From NCBI RefSeq assembly GCF_015209725.1, contig NZ_CP063656.1, positions 2,773,001 to 2,837,000 on the forward strand: a DNA stretch of 64,000 bases. The letters run 5' to 3'. Numbering within the stretch: the first letter of the stretch is position 1; every line of letters begins with the position of its first letter. The notes beneath the pieces are model-generated. The model was not told the origin of the DNA and searched no databases. It saw only the letters and a list, made by a program, of their open reading frames with translations. The translations under genes and the position numbers were made by a program. The stretch is from Lysobacter ciconiae (GTDB taxonomy: Bacteria; Pseudomonadota; Gammaproteobacteria; Xanthomonadales; Xanthomonadaceae). Of this stretch, positions 53,960-61,714 are shown one piece after another.

Positions 53960-54478
53960 TCAGTAGTTGACCTTGTCTTCAACCGAGTGACCCTGCCTGG
54001 CGATCAGCATGGTGCGGTTGAAGGTGCAGACGGTCTTGCCGTCCTGGTTCAGGCCGATCGTGCTGCAGGTGACGATGCCGGCGCCGGGGCGCGACCTGGA
54101 CTCGCGCTTCTCCAGCACGGTCGACTCGGCATACAGGGTGTCGCCGACGAACAGCGGATGGGTCAGCTTGATTTCCGACCAGCCCAGGTTGGCCACGGCC
54201 TTCTGGCTGACGTCGGTCACGCTCATGCCGACCATCAGGGCGACGGTGAACGGGCTGCAGACAATGATCCTGCCGAACTCGGAGGCCTTCGCGTATTCCT
54301 TGTCGAAGTGCATCGGATGGGTATTCATCGTCAGCAGGGTGAACCAGGTGTTGTCGGTCTCGGTGATCGTGCGGCCGGGGCGATGCTCATACGTATCGCC
54401 GACCGTGAACTCCTCGAAGAAACGACCGAACGTCTCGCGATACCGGTTCTCACCGACTTTCTTGGCTGTCTGGACCAT
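53960..54478 (-). CDS. MaoC-family (R)-enoyl-CoA hydratase
   Basis: A 172-residue single hot-dog-fold hydratase. FEEFTVGDTYEHRPGRTITETDNTWFTLLTMNTHPMH contains the Asp/His dyad region (TETDN and HPMHFD), and GRIIVCSPFTVALMVGMSV and GWSEIKLTHPLFVGDTLYAES complete the site. Single-domain MaoC proteins of this length beside CitE-type lyases act as mesaconyl-CoA-type or itaconyl-CoA-type hydratases in characterised pathways, and a similar reaction is inferred. AGGA lies upstream of the ATG. A 112-base gap separates it from the lyase gene. Confidence 0.88.
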   Translation of the reverse strand: MVQTAKKVGENRYRETFGRFFEEFTVGDTYEHRPGRTITETDNTWFTLLTMNTHPMHFDKEYAKASEFGRIIVCSPFTVALMVGMSVTDVSQKAVANLGWSEIKLTHPLFVGDTLYAESTVLEKRESRSRPGAGIVTCSTIGLNQDGKTVCTFNRTMLIARQGHSVEDKVNY

Positions 54479-54590
54479 GGGGGGGTTTCCTTTTGTCTTG
54501 GCAACGTCGCGTGGGGTGGAAAAGCGGGTGTGGCGGGTGCGCGCCCGTCGGCTGTGACGGGCGGCGCGATATGGATCGGGGCCGGGACGA

Positions 54591-55457
54591 TCAGCCCGCG
54601 CGGGCGCCGTGCACGCCCAAGGCGATCGCGCGCTCGGCGGCGATCTCGATCGGCCGGTCAACGAGCTTGCCGTCCAGCTGGATCGCCTCGCCGCGGTTGG
54701 CCTGCAGGGCGGCCACCACGCGCCGGGCGCGCTCCAGTTCCTCGACGGTCGGCAGGTAGCGCTGCTGGATCGGATCGACCTGGGCGGGGTGGATCGCGGC
54801 CTTGGCGGTGAAGCCGAGCGCGATCACCCGATCGGTGTCGGCGACCAGTCCCGCCTCGTCCTTGATGTCCAGGAACGGCACGTCGATGCAGCCGATGCCG
54901 GCCTCCGCGGCGATCACCGCCAACTGCACGCGCGGATGGAAGAAACTCTCCCAGCTGGCGCGGCCGCGCAGGGCGACGATGAAATCAAAGCCGCCGAACA
55001 TCAGCGCCTGAAGGCGCGGCGTGGCGTGGGCCAGCGCGCGCGCATCCAGCAACCCGCGCGGGGTTTCGATCTGCGCGATCAGGCCGGTGTCGGTGCCGGC
55101 GAGTGCGGCGTCGGCATCCAGCAATTCCTGCGCGCTCTCGACCTTGGGCAACATCACGAATGCCGGCGCCAGGCCGGAGGCCTTCAACTCGGCCAGATCC
55201 CTGCGGCCCAGCTCGGTGGAGAGTGGATTCAGGCGCAGGCCGATCTCGCTGTAGGACTCGGGGGTATCCGCCAGGAAGGCGAACACCGAGGCGCGCGCGC
55301 TGTCCTTGTCGCCCGGCGCCACCGCGTCCTCCAGGTCGATGCAGACCTGGTCGGCGCCGGTGGCGATAGCCTTGGCATAACGCTCCGGGCGCGAGCCGGG
55401 CACGAACATCAGGCAGCGGCGCGGATTGACCATCGCATCGGACGAGGACGTGCTCAC
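54591..55457 (-). CDS. CitE-like HpcH/HpaI-family CoA-ester lyase
   Basis: A 288-residue TIM-barrel protein with RRCLMFVPGSRPERYAKAIATGADQVCIDLEDAV at the start (Mg and CoA-thioester site, with the LEDAV acidic pair), MLPKVESAQE, IAQIETPRGLLDARALA (second Mg Glu), and TAKAAIHPAQVDPIQ. This is the malyl-CoA/citramalyl-CoA lyase type, which splits a 3-hydroxyacyl-CoA into a 2-oxoacid (glyoxylate or pyruvate) and an acyl-CoA. The FGGFDFIVALRG segment differs from the common FGGxDLxxxLG. The start is GTG overlapping the stop of the upstream gene. Confidence 0.87.
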   Translation of the reverse strand: MSTSSSDAMVNPRRCLMFVPGSRPERYAKAIATGADQVCIDLEDAVAPGDKDSARASVFAFLADTPESYSEIGLRLNPLSTELGRRDLAELKASGLAPAFVMLPKVESAQELLDADAALAGTDTGLIAQIETPRGLLDARALAHATPRLQALMFGGFDFIVALRGRASWESFFHPRVQLAVIAAEAGIGCIDVPFLDIKDEAGLVADTDRVIALGFTAKAAIHPAQVDPIQQRYLPTVEELERARRVVAALQANRGEAIQLDGKLVDRPIEIAAERAIALGVHGARAG

Positions 55458-56332
55458 GGCGCGATGACCTGCTGGCCGCCGTGGGCGATGAAGTGCTCGG
55501 CGATGCCGCGGCGGGTCGCGTACCAGACGTCGGGCTTGGTCGAGACGTACTGGAAGAATTTCTCCAGCGCGCCGATCCGGCCGGGGCGACCGATGATGCG
55601 CAGGTGCAGGCCGATCGACATCATCCGCGGTGCACTGGCGCCTTCCTCATACAAGGTGTCGAAGCTGTCGATGGCGTAGTCCAGCCAGTCCTTTGGCAGA
55701 TACGACGGCGCCAGCCACATCTTCATGTCGTTGGTGTCCAGCTGGTAGGGCACGATCACCATCGGCTGGTCGCTGCCGTCCACCGGCGCCCAGAACGGCG
55801 CGTCGGCCGAGTAGTCGTCCATGTGGTAGAGGAAGCCTTCCTCCTGCAGCAGCCGGCGGGTGTCGGCGGTGTGCAGGTAGCGCGACAGCCAGCCAACCGG
55901 ACGGGTGCCGGTGGTGCGCTCGATGCTGTCGGCGGCCTTGCGGATGAACTCGCGCTCCTGCTCTTCGTTGAGGCGGAACTGGTGGATCCAGCGCCAGCCG
56001 TGGGAACAGGTCTCGTGGCGGCCGCCATGCAGGTAGGCGGCAATCTCCGGCGCGCGCTCCAGCGACAGCGCGGCGGCCGTGTAGGTGCTGGTGACCTCGT
56101 ACCTGTCCAGCAGCGCGGCAATCCGTGCGTGGCCTTCCTTCACGCCGTAGCGGTAATTGGACTCGTTGCCGTAGTTGCGGATCGGCTTGGTCAGGCTGAC
56201 GGCGAGCTCATCGACGGGCTCGGTGATCCTGTCGCCCTCGCCGATGCTGTACTCGGAGCCTTCCTCGACATTGACCACGACCGACAGCGCGAGTCGGGCG
56301 TCGTTGGGCCAGGCGTAGGTGCTTTGGGACAT
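55454..56332 (-). CDS. PuuE/cyclic-imidase-like polysaccharide-deacetylase-fold protein
   Basis: A 292-residue protein of the NodB/PuuE fold. In place of the TFDDG metal motif of true deacetylases it has VVVNVEEGSEYS (residues 18-29), as in PuuE allantoinase and cyclic imide hydrolases. ETCSHGWRW supplies the second His block, followed by RYLHTADTRRLLQEEGF and MMSIGLHLRIIGRPGR. The related enzymes open cyclic imide or ureide rings, so ring hydrolysis is more likely than sugar deacetylation. It overlaps the lyase gene by four bases. GGAGGG precedes the ATG. Confidence 0.85.
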   Translation of the reverse strand: MSQSTYAWPNDARLALSVVVNVEEGSEYSIGEGDRITEPVDELAVSLTKPIRNYGNESNYRYGVKEGHARIAALLDRYEVTSTYTAAALSLERAPEIAAYLHGGRHETCSHGWRWIHQFRLNEEQEREFIRKAADSIERTTGTRPVGWLSRYLHTADTRRLLQEEGFLYHMDDYSADAPFWAPVDGSDQPMVIVPYQLDTNDMKMWLAPSYLPKDWLDYAIDSFDTLYEEGASAPRMMSIGLHLRIIGRPGRIGALEKFFQYVSTKPDVWYATRRGIAEHFIAHGGQQVIAP

Positions 56333-56407
56333 GGAACCCTCCGGTTCTGCCGTGCGCGCCTTCCGGCCCGCATCAAATGGAATCGCCGCGTGGTGGACGC
56401 GTCGCGG

Positions 56408-57280
56408 TCAGTGGGTCTCTTCGCCGCCGGAGACGTTCATCGCCTCGCCGGTGACGTAGGCGCCGTCGTCGGAACACAGGAACGCGCAGGCCGCCGCGGT
56501 ATCGCCGGGCAAACCCGCACGGCCCAGGGGGATGCGCGCGCGCATCTGGGCCAGGTAGTCCTCCACGCTGAGTCCGCGCAGCCTGGCGAAGTACTCGTTC
56601 TGCCAGGCGCCCAGGCCGGTGGTGACATGGTTGGGGCAGATCGCGTTGGCGGTGATGCCGTGTTCGCCCAGCTCAATCGCGCTGACCCGGGTCAGGCCGA
56701 CGACGCCGTGCTTGGACGAGCAGTACGCGCCGGCATGCGGCACGCCGGACTTCGCCGCCTGGGAGGCGATGTTGACGATCCGGCCGCCACGGCCCTGGGC
56801 GATCATCGCCTTCGCCGCGTGCTTGGTGCACAGGAAGCTGCCGCGCAGGTTCACGCCCAGCACCGCGTCCCATTCGTCCACGTCCATGTCGACGATGGAT
56901 TTCATCAGGTAGCCGATGCCGGCGTTGTTCACCAGGATGTCGATCCCGCCGAAGCGCTCCACCGTGCGGGCGATGACCGCCTCGACCTGGCTTTCCTCCA
57001 GCACGTCCAGCGCCATCGCAATGCACTCGCCCCCGGCGGCGGTGATCGCGGCGGCGGTGCGCGCCATTTCCTCGTCGGTGCCGATCGCATCGACCGGCAT
57101 CTGCGCGCCGCGGCCCTGGCCGATATCGGTGATCACCACCCTGCAACCCTCGGCGGCGAGGCGGCGGGCGATGCCCTCGCCCAGACCGCCGGCACGGCCG
57201 GCGCCGGTGATCAGGGCGACCTTGCCCTTGAGTTCGCTGTAGCGGGGCGCGGGCAGCGACGAGGGAGTTGCAGCGGTCAT
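56408..57280 (-). CDS. Short-chain dehydrogenase/reductase
   Basis: A 290-residue classical SDR. The cofactor loop is ALITGAGRAGGLGEGIARRL with VVITDIG, followed by VNNAGIGYLM and GGRIVNIASQAAKSG. The active-site Tyr-Lys pair is in AYCSSKHGVVGLTR, and ICPNHVTTG and MNVSGGE complete the fold. The Asp after strand 2 favours NAD(H). A substrate alcohol/ketone step of the local pathway is likely, but its place is unknown. It is the second gene of the leftward arm, seven bases after the REDY-like gene. Confidence 0.9.
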   Translation of the reverse strand: MTAATPSSLPAPRYSELKGKVALITGAGRAGGLGEGIARRLAAEGCRVVITDIGQGRGAQMPVDAIGTDEEMARTAAAITAAGGECIAMALDVLEESQVEAVIARTVERFGGIDILVNNAGIGYLMKSIVDMDVDEWDAVLGVNLRGSFLCTKHAAKAMIAQGRGGRIVNIASQAAKSGVPHAGAYCSSKHGVVGLTRVSAIELGEHGITANAICPNHVTTGLGAWQNEYFARLRGLSVEDYLAQMRARIPLGRAGLPGDTAAACAFLCSDDGAYVTGEAMNVSGGEETH

Positions 57281-57287
57281 GGCGGTC

Positions 57288-57596
57288 TCAGATCGATTCG
57301 GCGCGGATGAAAATCGGGTTGTCGGCAAACTGCTGGAACTGCGCCGCGCCGGCCTGCACCTGGGGCGCGGACAGGTCGGCGGCGAACGCGGCCATGTCGG
57401 GCACGCGCATGATTTCGATGTATTCGTAGGGCGGCTTGCCGTCGCCGATCAGCAGACCCTTGGTTCGCAGCACCTCGAAACTGTCCATGGACGAAAGCGC
57501 ATTGACCGTCGGCACGTCGTGCTCGCGCGCCCAGTGCTCGAAGTCCCCGGCGCTGGCGCCGGGCTTGAGGTTGAAAAGAACGATCACGGTATTCAT
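57288..57596 (-). CDS. REDY/HapK-like small dimeric alpha-beta barrel protein
   Basis: A 102-residue protein starting MNTVIVLFNLKPGASAGDFEHWAREHDVPTVNAL, then SSMDSFEVLRTKG, and YEYIEIMRVPDMAAFAADL. This is the ferredoxin-like dimeric barrel seen in EthD, Dabb and REDY/HapK-like proteins. REDY-like members occur in prodigiosin-type clusters and elsewhere without a settled function. It is the first gene of the leftward arm, with GGAGGAAG before the ATG and the 22-bp palindrome immediately upstream. A role in handling a reactive intermediate is a guess. Confidence 0.7.
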   Translation of the reverse strand: MNTVIVLFNLKPGASAGDFEHWAREHDVPTVNALSSMDSFEVLRTKGLLIGDGKPPYEYIEIMRVPDMAAFAADLSAPQVQAGAAQFQQFADNPIFIRAESI

Positions 57597-57624
57597 GGCT
57601 TCCTCCGGGGCAATCGACTGTGGC

Positions 57625-57646
57625 ACACTTTGTCCGGACAAAGTGT
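57625..57646. promoter_or_regulatory. Perfect 22-bp palindromic operator between divergent catabolic operons
   Basis: ACACTTTGTCC is followed directly by its exact reverse complement GGACAAAGTGT. The inner TTGTC-CG-GACAA fits the GntR/FadR-like half-site rule (GT...AC dyad). It lies 28 bases upstream of the REDY-like gene and 90 bases upstream of the MFS gene, so one regulator could control both arms. No regulator gene is in the cluster. Confidence 0.75.
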
Positions 57647-57736
57647 AGGCATGCCATCCGTTGCCGGTCAACGCCAGGGAGAATCCGCCCTCCGGCGTCC
57701 CTGCTCCCCCACGAACCAACCTGCAGAGGTACGAGA

Positions 57737-58978
57737 ATGAAGCGCTACTACCCGTGGCTGATGGCGATAATGGGGATGCTGGTCCTGCTCACGTCGAACG
57801 GCCTGATCGTGACCGGCCTGACCGCCTTCGACGAGTCGCTGCTGAAGGAGTTCGACTGGACCCGCAGCCAGCTGAAGATGCGCGACCTGATCACCCTCGT
57901 GCTGGCCGGCTGGCTGGGGCCCTTCATTGGCGCGATCATCGACCGCGCCGGCCCGCGCCGGCTGATCCTGGGCGGCATCGCGCTGCTGGGCGCGATGTAC
58001 TTCGCCTACGCCTTCGTCAATTCGCTGACCCACCTGTACCTGATCCACGTCGGCCTGGGCGTGGTGCTGGTCGCCGCCGGGCTCAACGTCGCGGTGATCT
58101 ACGTCTCGCAGTGGTTCAGCGTGCAGCGCGGCACCGCCATCGGCATCGCGCTGGTGGGCACCAGCCTGGGAGGCATGATCTTCCCGCCGCTGGCCGTGCA
58201 CCTGCTGAAGACCATGGACTGGCGGACCGCCTTCATGTGGGAGATGGCGATTCCGGCCACCTTTTTGGTGATCGCCTACTTCCTCGTGCACAGCCCGAGC
58301 GAGAAGAACATCAAGCCCTGGGGCGCCGACAAGGTGGCGGCCAAGGCGGTCGCCGATGCGGCGGCCAACATCGTCACCCTGCCCGACCTGACCTACAGGC
58401 AGGCGTTGCGCACGCGCACCTTCTGGGCGCTGGCCACGGTCGCCATGACCACGTTCTTCTCCATCATGGCCGTCTCGCAGAACCTGTTCCTGCACATGCG
58501 CGACCTGCAGTTCACCCCGGTCCAGGCGGGTTCTGCGCTGAGCCTGATGTTCGGCCTGGCGATGGTCGGCAAGTTCCTGTTCGGCATGCTCGCCGACATC
58601 CTCTCGGCCAAGGTCGTGTTCATCGTCAACCTGCTGATCATGGCCTCCGGCGCGGCGGTGCTGGCGACCATGCGCCCGGACCTGGTCTGGTACGCGCTGA
58701 TCCTGTTCGGCCTGGGCTGGGGCGGCCTGTACACCATGATCCAGCTGCTGGCGGTCAATGCCTTCGGGCTGTCCTCGGCCGGCAAGATCCTCGGCACCGT
58801 GACCTTGCTGGATGCGACCACGGCCGGCCTGGGCATCTGGATGGCGGCGAAGATCTTCGACATGACCGGCAGCTACAAGCCGGCCTTCCAGCTGGTGTTC
58901 GTGCTCATCGCCGTGGCCCTGGTCATGTCCACCCTGGTGCGCGACGAGCGCGCCCGCCTGGCCCGGCTCGCGTCCTGA
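57737..58978 (+). CDS. Major facilitator superfamily transporter
   Basis: A 413-residue, twelve-helix carrier. The loop 2-3 motif is IGAIIDRAGPRRLILGG (motif A), helix 4-5 contains GIALVGTSLGGMIFPPLAV, and the second half repeats it with FGMLADILSAKVVFIVN. The overall pattern is that of monocarboxylate or oxalate/formate-type carriers. It is the first gene of the rightward arm, so uptake of the organic substrate is inferred. The ATG has AGAGG upstream. Confidence 0.9.
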   Translation: MKRYYPWLMAIMGMLVLLTSNGLIVTGLTAFDESLLKEFDWTRSQLKMRDLITLVLAGWLGPFIGAIIDRAGPRRLILGGIALLGAMYFAYAFVNSLTHLYLIHVGLGVVLVAAGLNVAVIYVSQWFSVQRGTAIGIALVGTSLGGMIFPPLAVHLLKTMDWRTAFMWEMAIPATFLVIAYFLVHSPSEKNIKPWGADKVAAKAVADAAANIVTLPDLTYRQALRTRTFWALATVAMTTFFSIMAVSQNLFLHMRDLQFTPVQAGSALSLMFGLAMVGKFLFGMLADILSAKVVFIVNLLIMASGAAVLATMRPDLVWYALILFGLGWGGLYTMIQLLAVNAFGLSSAGKILGTVTLLDATTAGLGIWMAAKIFDMTGSYKPAFQLVFVLIAVALVMSTLVRDERARLARLAS

Positions 58979-59028
58979 CCCTGCACCCTGACCCCTGACT
59001 TCATGCTCCCTGACCCCAGGAGAATCCC

Positions 59029-59703
59029 ATGCCTGTAATGGAAACGTCCGACCTCACCGCCCGCCAGTACTGGGCCCAGGTCAAGGCCAACCGCAACCGC
59101 GCGAAGTTCGGCTTCGGCCAGCGTCCGGCGATCGTCAACATCGACGTGCAGCGCGCCTACACCGACATGGACGCGTTCAAGACCGCGTATGAGACCGACC
59201 CGCGGCAGATCGAGCACATCAATACGCTCTCCGCGCTGTTGCGCGAGCGCGGCCTGCCGGTGATCTGGACCTACGTCGCCTACGCCGAGAACGGCGAGGA
59301 CGCCGGGGTCTGGGGCACGCGCACGAATACGCCCGACTCGCTGCAGAACATCAAGCACGGCTCCGAGCGCGCCCAGCTGGATCCGCGCGCCGACGTGCAG
59401 CCCGGCGACATCGTCATGCACAAGCTGATGGCCAGCCCGTTCTTCGAGACCAACCTGTGGTCGCTGCTGACCTTCCACCGCATCGACACGCTGATCATCA
59501 CCGGCGGCTCGACCTCGGGCTGCGTCCGCGCCTGCTCGGTGGACAGCCTGTCGCGCGGCTTCCGCACGATCGTGGTGGAGGAGTGCGTGGCCGACAAACA
59601 CGAGATCCCGCACTTCGCCAACCTCGCCGACATCATGCTCAAGTACGCCGACGTGGAGTCGGTGGACGAGGTGGAGGCCGAGCTGAAGAAGATCGCACCA
59701 TGA
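59029..59703 (+). CDS. Isochorismatase-fold cysteine hydrolase (amidase-like)
   Basis: A 224-residue enzyme with the full triad: D39 (VNIDVQRAYTD), K132 (VMHKLMASPFF) and C165 (GGSTSGCVRACSVDSLSRG, with the usual cis-peptide before SGC). The N-carbamoylsarcosine amidase/nicotinamidase-like group hydrolyses amides, ureides and half-amides. It lies in one operon with two PuuE-like genes and overlaps the next gene by four bases, so it may cleave the half-amide from ring opening. The ATG has AGGAG upstream. Confidence 0.9.
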   Translation: MPVMETSDLTARQYWAQVKANRNRAKFGFGQRPAIVNIDVQRAYTDMDAFKTAYETDPRQIEHINTLSALLRERGLPVIWTYVAYAENGEDAGVWGTRTNTPDSLQNIKHGSERAQLDPRADVQPGDIVMHKLMASPFFETNLWSLLTFHRIDTLIITGGSTSGCVRACSVDSLSRGFRTIVVEECVADKHEIPHFANLADIMLKYADVESVDEVEAELKKIAP

Positions 59704-60644
59704 GCACCGGCGCGCCCACGCAAAAGGCCGATCCGGGCCTGTACGACTACTGGTCCTACGACAGCCGGCCGAAGATCCAGTGGCCGGGTGGGGCGAAGGT
59801 CGCGCTGTGGATCGCGCCCAACATAGAGTTCTACGAGCTCGACCCGCCGCCCAACCCGCAGCGCAAGCCGTGGCCGCGGCCGTTGCCGGACGTGCTGGGT
59901 TACGCGACCCGCGACTACGGCAACCGCGTCGGCCACCAGCGCATGATGCGGGTGATGGACAGGTACGGTCTGCGCGGCTCGGTGTCGCTGTCGGCGGCGA
60001 CGCTGATCCATCACCCCGAGGTGATCGAGCTGGCGGCCGAGCGCGACTGGGAGTTCTTCAGCCACGGCATCTACAACACCCGCTACACCTACGGCCTGTC
60101 GGAGGCGCAGGAGCGGGAGATGATCGAGGAGTCGATGGCGCTCATCGTCCAGCACACCGGCCAGCACTGCGACGGCTACCTCGCGCCGGCGCTGTCGCAC
60201 TCCAATGCGACCATCGACCTGTTCGCCGAGGCCGGCGGCCGGTACACCTGCGACCTGTTCCACGACGACCAGCCCACGCCGGTGCGCACCCGCAGCGGCA
60301 AGCGTTTCGTCTCGGTGCCCTACTCGCTGGAGCTCAACGACACGATCACCTACGTGGTCAACAAGATCGAACCGCGCCGCTACGGGCAGATGATCAAGGA
60401 CGCGTTCGACCGCCTGTATGAGGAGGGCGCGGAAAATGGCACCGTGTTGTGCGTACCGCTGCATGCCTACCAGGTCAGCCACCCGCACCGGCTCGCCGCG
60501 TTCGAGGATGCGATGGACTACATCAGCCAGCACGACGGGGTGTGGAAGGCGACCGGCCGCGAGATCGCCGCGCATTACCTGGATCACCACTACGACGAGG
60601 CGCTGGCGTCGATCGACGCGGTGGCGCAGGAGGCATCGGCATGA
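59700..60644 (+). CDS. PuuE-like polysaccharide-deacetylase-fold protein, copy 2
   Basis: A 314-residue protein. The first motif is ALWIAPNIEFYELDPP (NIE in the place of the Asp-Asp metal pair), then DYGNRVGHQRMMRVMDRYGLRGSVSLSA, the His block EFFSHGIYNTRYTYG and VLCVPLHAYQVSHPHR with a C-terminal His. It is shared with copy 3 (RDYGNRVG in both). It is likely a hydrolase of C-N bonds rather than a sugar deacetylase. It is coupled to both neighbours by ATGA overlaps. Confidence 0.83.
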   Translation: MSTGAPTQKADPGLYDYWSYDSRPKIQWPGGAKVALWIAPNIEFYELDPPPNPQRKPWPRPLPDVLGYATRDYGNRVGHQRMMRVMDRYGLRGSVSLSAATLIHHPEVIELAAERDWEFFSHGIYNTRYTYGLSEAQEREMIEESMALIVQHTGQHCDGYLAPALSHSNATIDLFAEAGGRYTCDLFHDDQPTPVRTRSGKRFVSVPYSLELNDTITYVVNKIEPRRYGQMIKDAFDRLYEEGAENGTVLCVPLHAYQVSHPHRLAAFEDAMDYISQHDGVWKATGREIAAHYLDHHYDEALASIDAVAQEASA

Positions 60645-61600
60645 GTCTGGGCCCCGACTACCTGCAGTACCCGAACCGCCGCCACGGCATGGACCACGAC
60701 CGCTACGCGTGGTCGATGCTGGCCGACCGCTCGCCGGTGGCCTGGCCGGACGGCAAGCCGCTGGCCTTGTGGCTGAATCTCAGCCTGGAGCACTTCCCGC
60801 TGAACCCGGCCGGCGAAGGCTTCAAGGCCCCCGGCAGCATGACCATGCCCTACCCGGACCTGCGCCATTACACCTTGCGCGACTACGGCAACCGGGTCGG
60901 CGTATTCCGCGTTCTGGATGCGCTCAAGCAGCGCAACCTGACCGCCAGCGTCGCGGTCAATGGCGAGCTGGCCGAGCGCTACCCCGCGCTGCTGCGTCGG
61001 GTGCAGGCGGCCGGATTCGAGCTGCTCGGCCACGGCTGGAACATGGACTGCGTGCATTACGGCGGCCTGGACGAAACGCGCGAGCGCGAGTGGATCCAGC
61101 GCAGCCTGGCCGCGCTGGCGCCCTACGCCGGCGCGCCGATCCGTGGCTGGCTGTCGCCGGCGCGCTCCCAGTCCCACCGCACGCCCGAGTTATTGCGCGA
61201 GGCCGGCATCGAGTGGTGCGCGGACTGGGTCAACGACGAGTTGCCCTACGCCTTCCACACCGACCACGGCCCGCTGTCGATCCTGCCGCTGTCGCTGGAG
61301 TTGGAGGACCGCTTCATCGTGGGCGACAACCTGCACAGCGAATCCCAGTACGCCGACCAGGTGATCGATGCCTGCGAGTTCCTGCTCGCCGAGGCCCGCG
61401 ACACCGGCCACGGCCGGATGCTCGCGCTCAACATCCACCCCTGGGTGATGGGCCAGCCGCACCGGATCAAGCACCTGGAACGCGTGTTCGCGCACCTGGC
61501 CTCGCGCGCGGATTCGATCTGGAACGCGCCGCCATCGGCAATCCTGGCCGCCGCGTCGCCCAACGCGACCGAGGCCGCGAACGCGAGTCACGCAAGCTAG
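60641..61600 (+). CDS. PuuE-like polysaccharide-deacetylase-fold protein, copy 3
   Basis: A 319-residue paralogue of the gene before it, with ALWLNLSLEHFPLNP at the first motif, LRDYGNRVGVFRVLDALKQRNLTASVAVNGELAERYP, the His block FELLGHGWNMDCVHYGG, and ALNIHPWVMGQPHRIKHLERVF near the end. The paralogues are well diverged, so they may act on different substrates or form a hetero-oligomer. It overlaps copy 2 by four bases and ends the rightward arm. Confidence 0.83.
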   Translation: MSLGPDYLQYPNRRHGMDHDRYAWSMLADRSPVAWPDGKPLALWLNLSLEHFPLNPAGEGFKAPGSMTMPYPDLRHYTLRDYGNRVGVFRVLDALKQRNLTASVAVNGELAERYPALLRRVQAAGFELLGHGWNMDCVHYGGLDETREREWIQRSLAALAPYAGAPIRGWLSPARSQSHRTPELLREAGIEWCADWVNDELPYAFHTDHGPLSILPLSLELEDRFIVGDNLHSESQYADQVIDACEFLLAEARDTGHGRMLALNIHPWVMGQPHRIKHLERVFAHLASRADSIWNAPPSAILAAASPNATEAANASHAS

Positions 61601-61714
61601 CGTTTCGCGTCTTCAGCCGCCGCGCGGGATAATGGCTGGCATCCCGCCGCTGCAAAGACGTTCCCAGCCACTCCTGCATGCGCTCCACGGCGCATCATCA
61701 GCAATGGAACCGCC

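Noticed and set aside
54479..54661. N-terminal extension of the MaoC protein
   Set aside because: The extra residues are Arg/Pro-rich without homology, while the ATG at 54476-54478 has a good AGGA site.
58974..59017. CCCTGACCCC direct repeats between the MFS and amidohydrolase genes
   Set aside because: Two 10-base copies in a 50-base spacer are too short and low in complexity to support a function.
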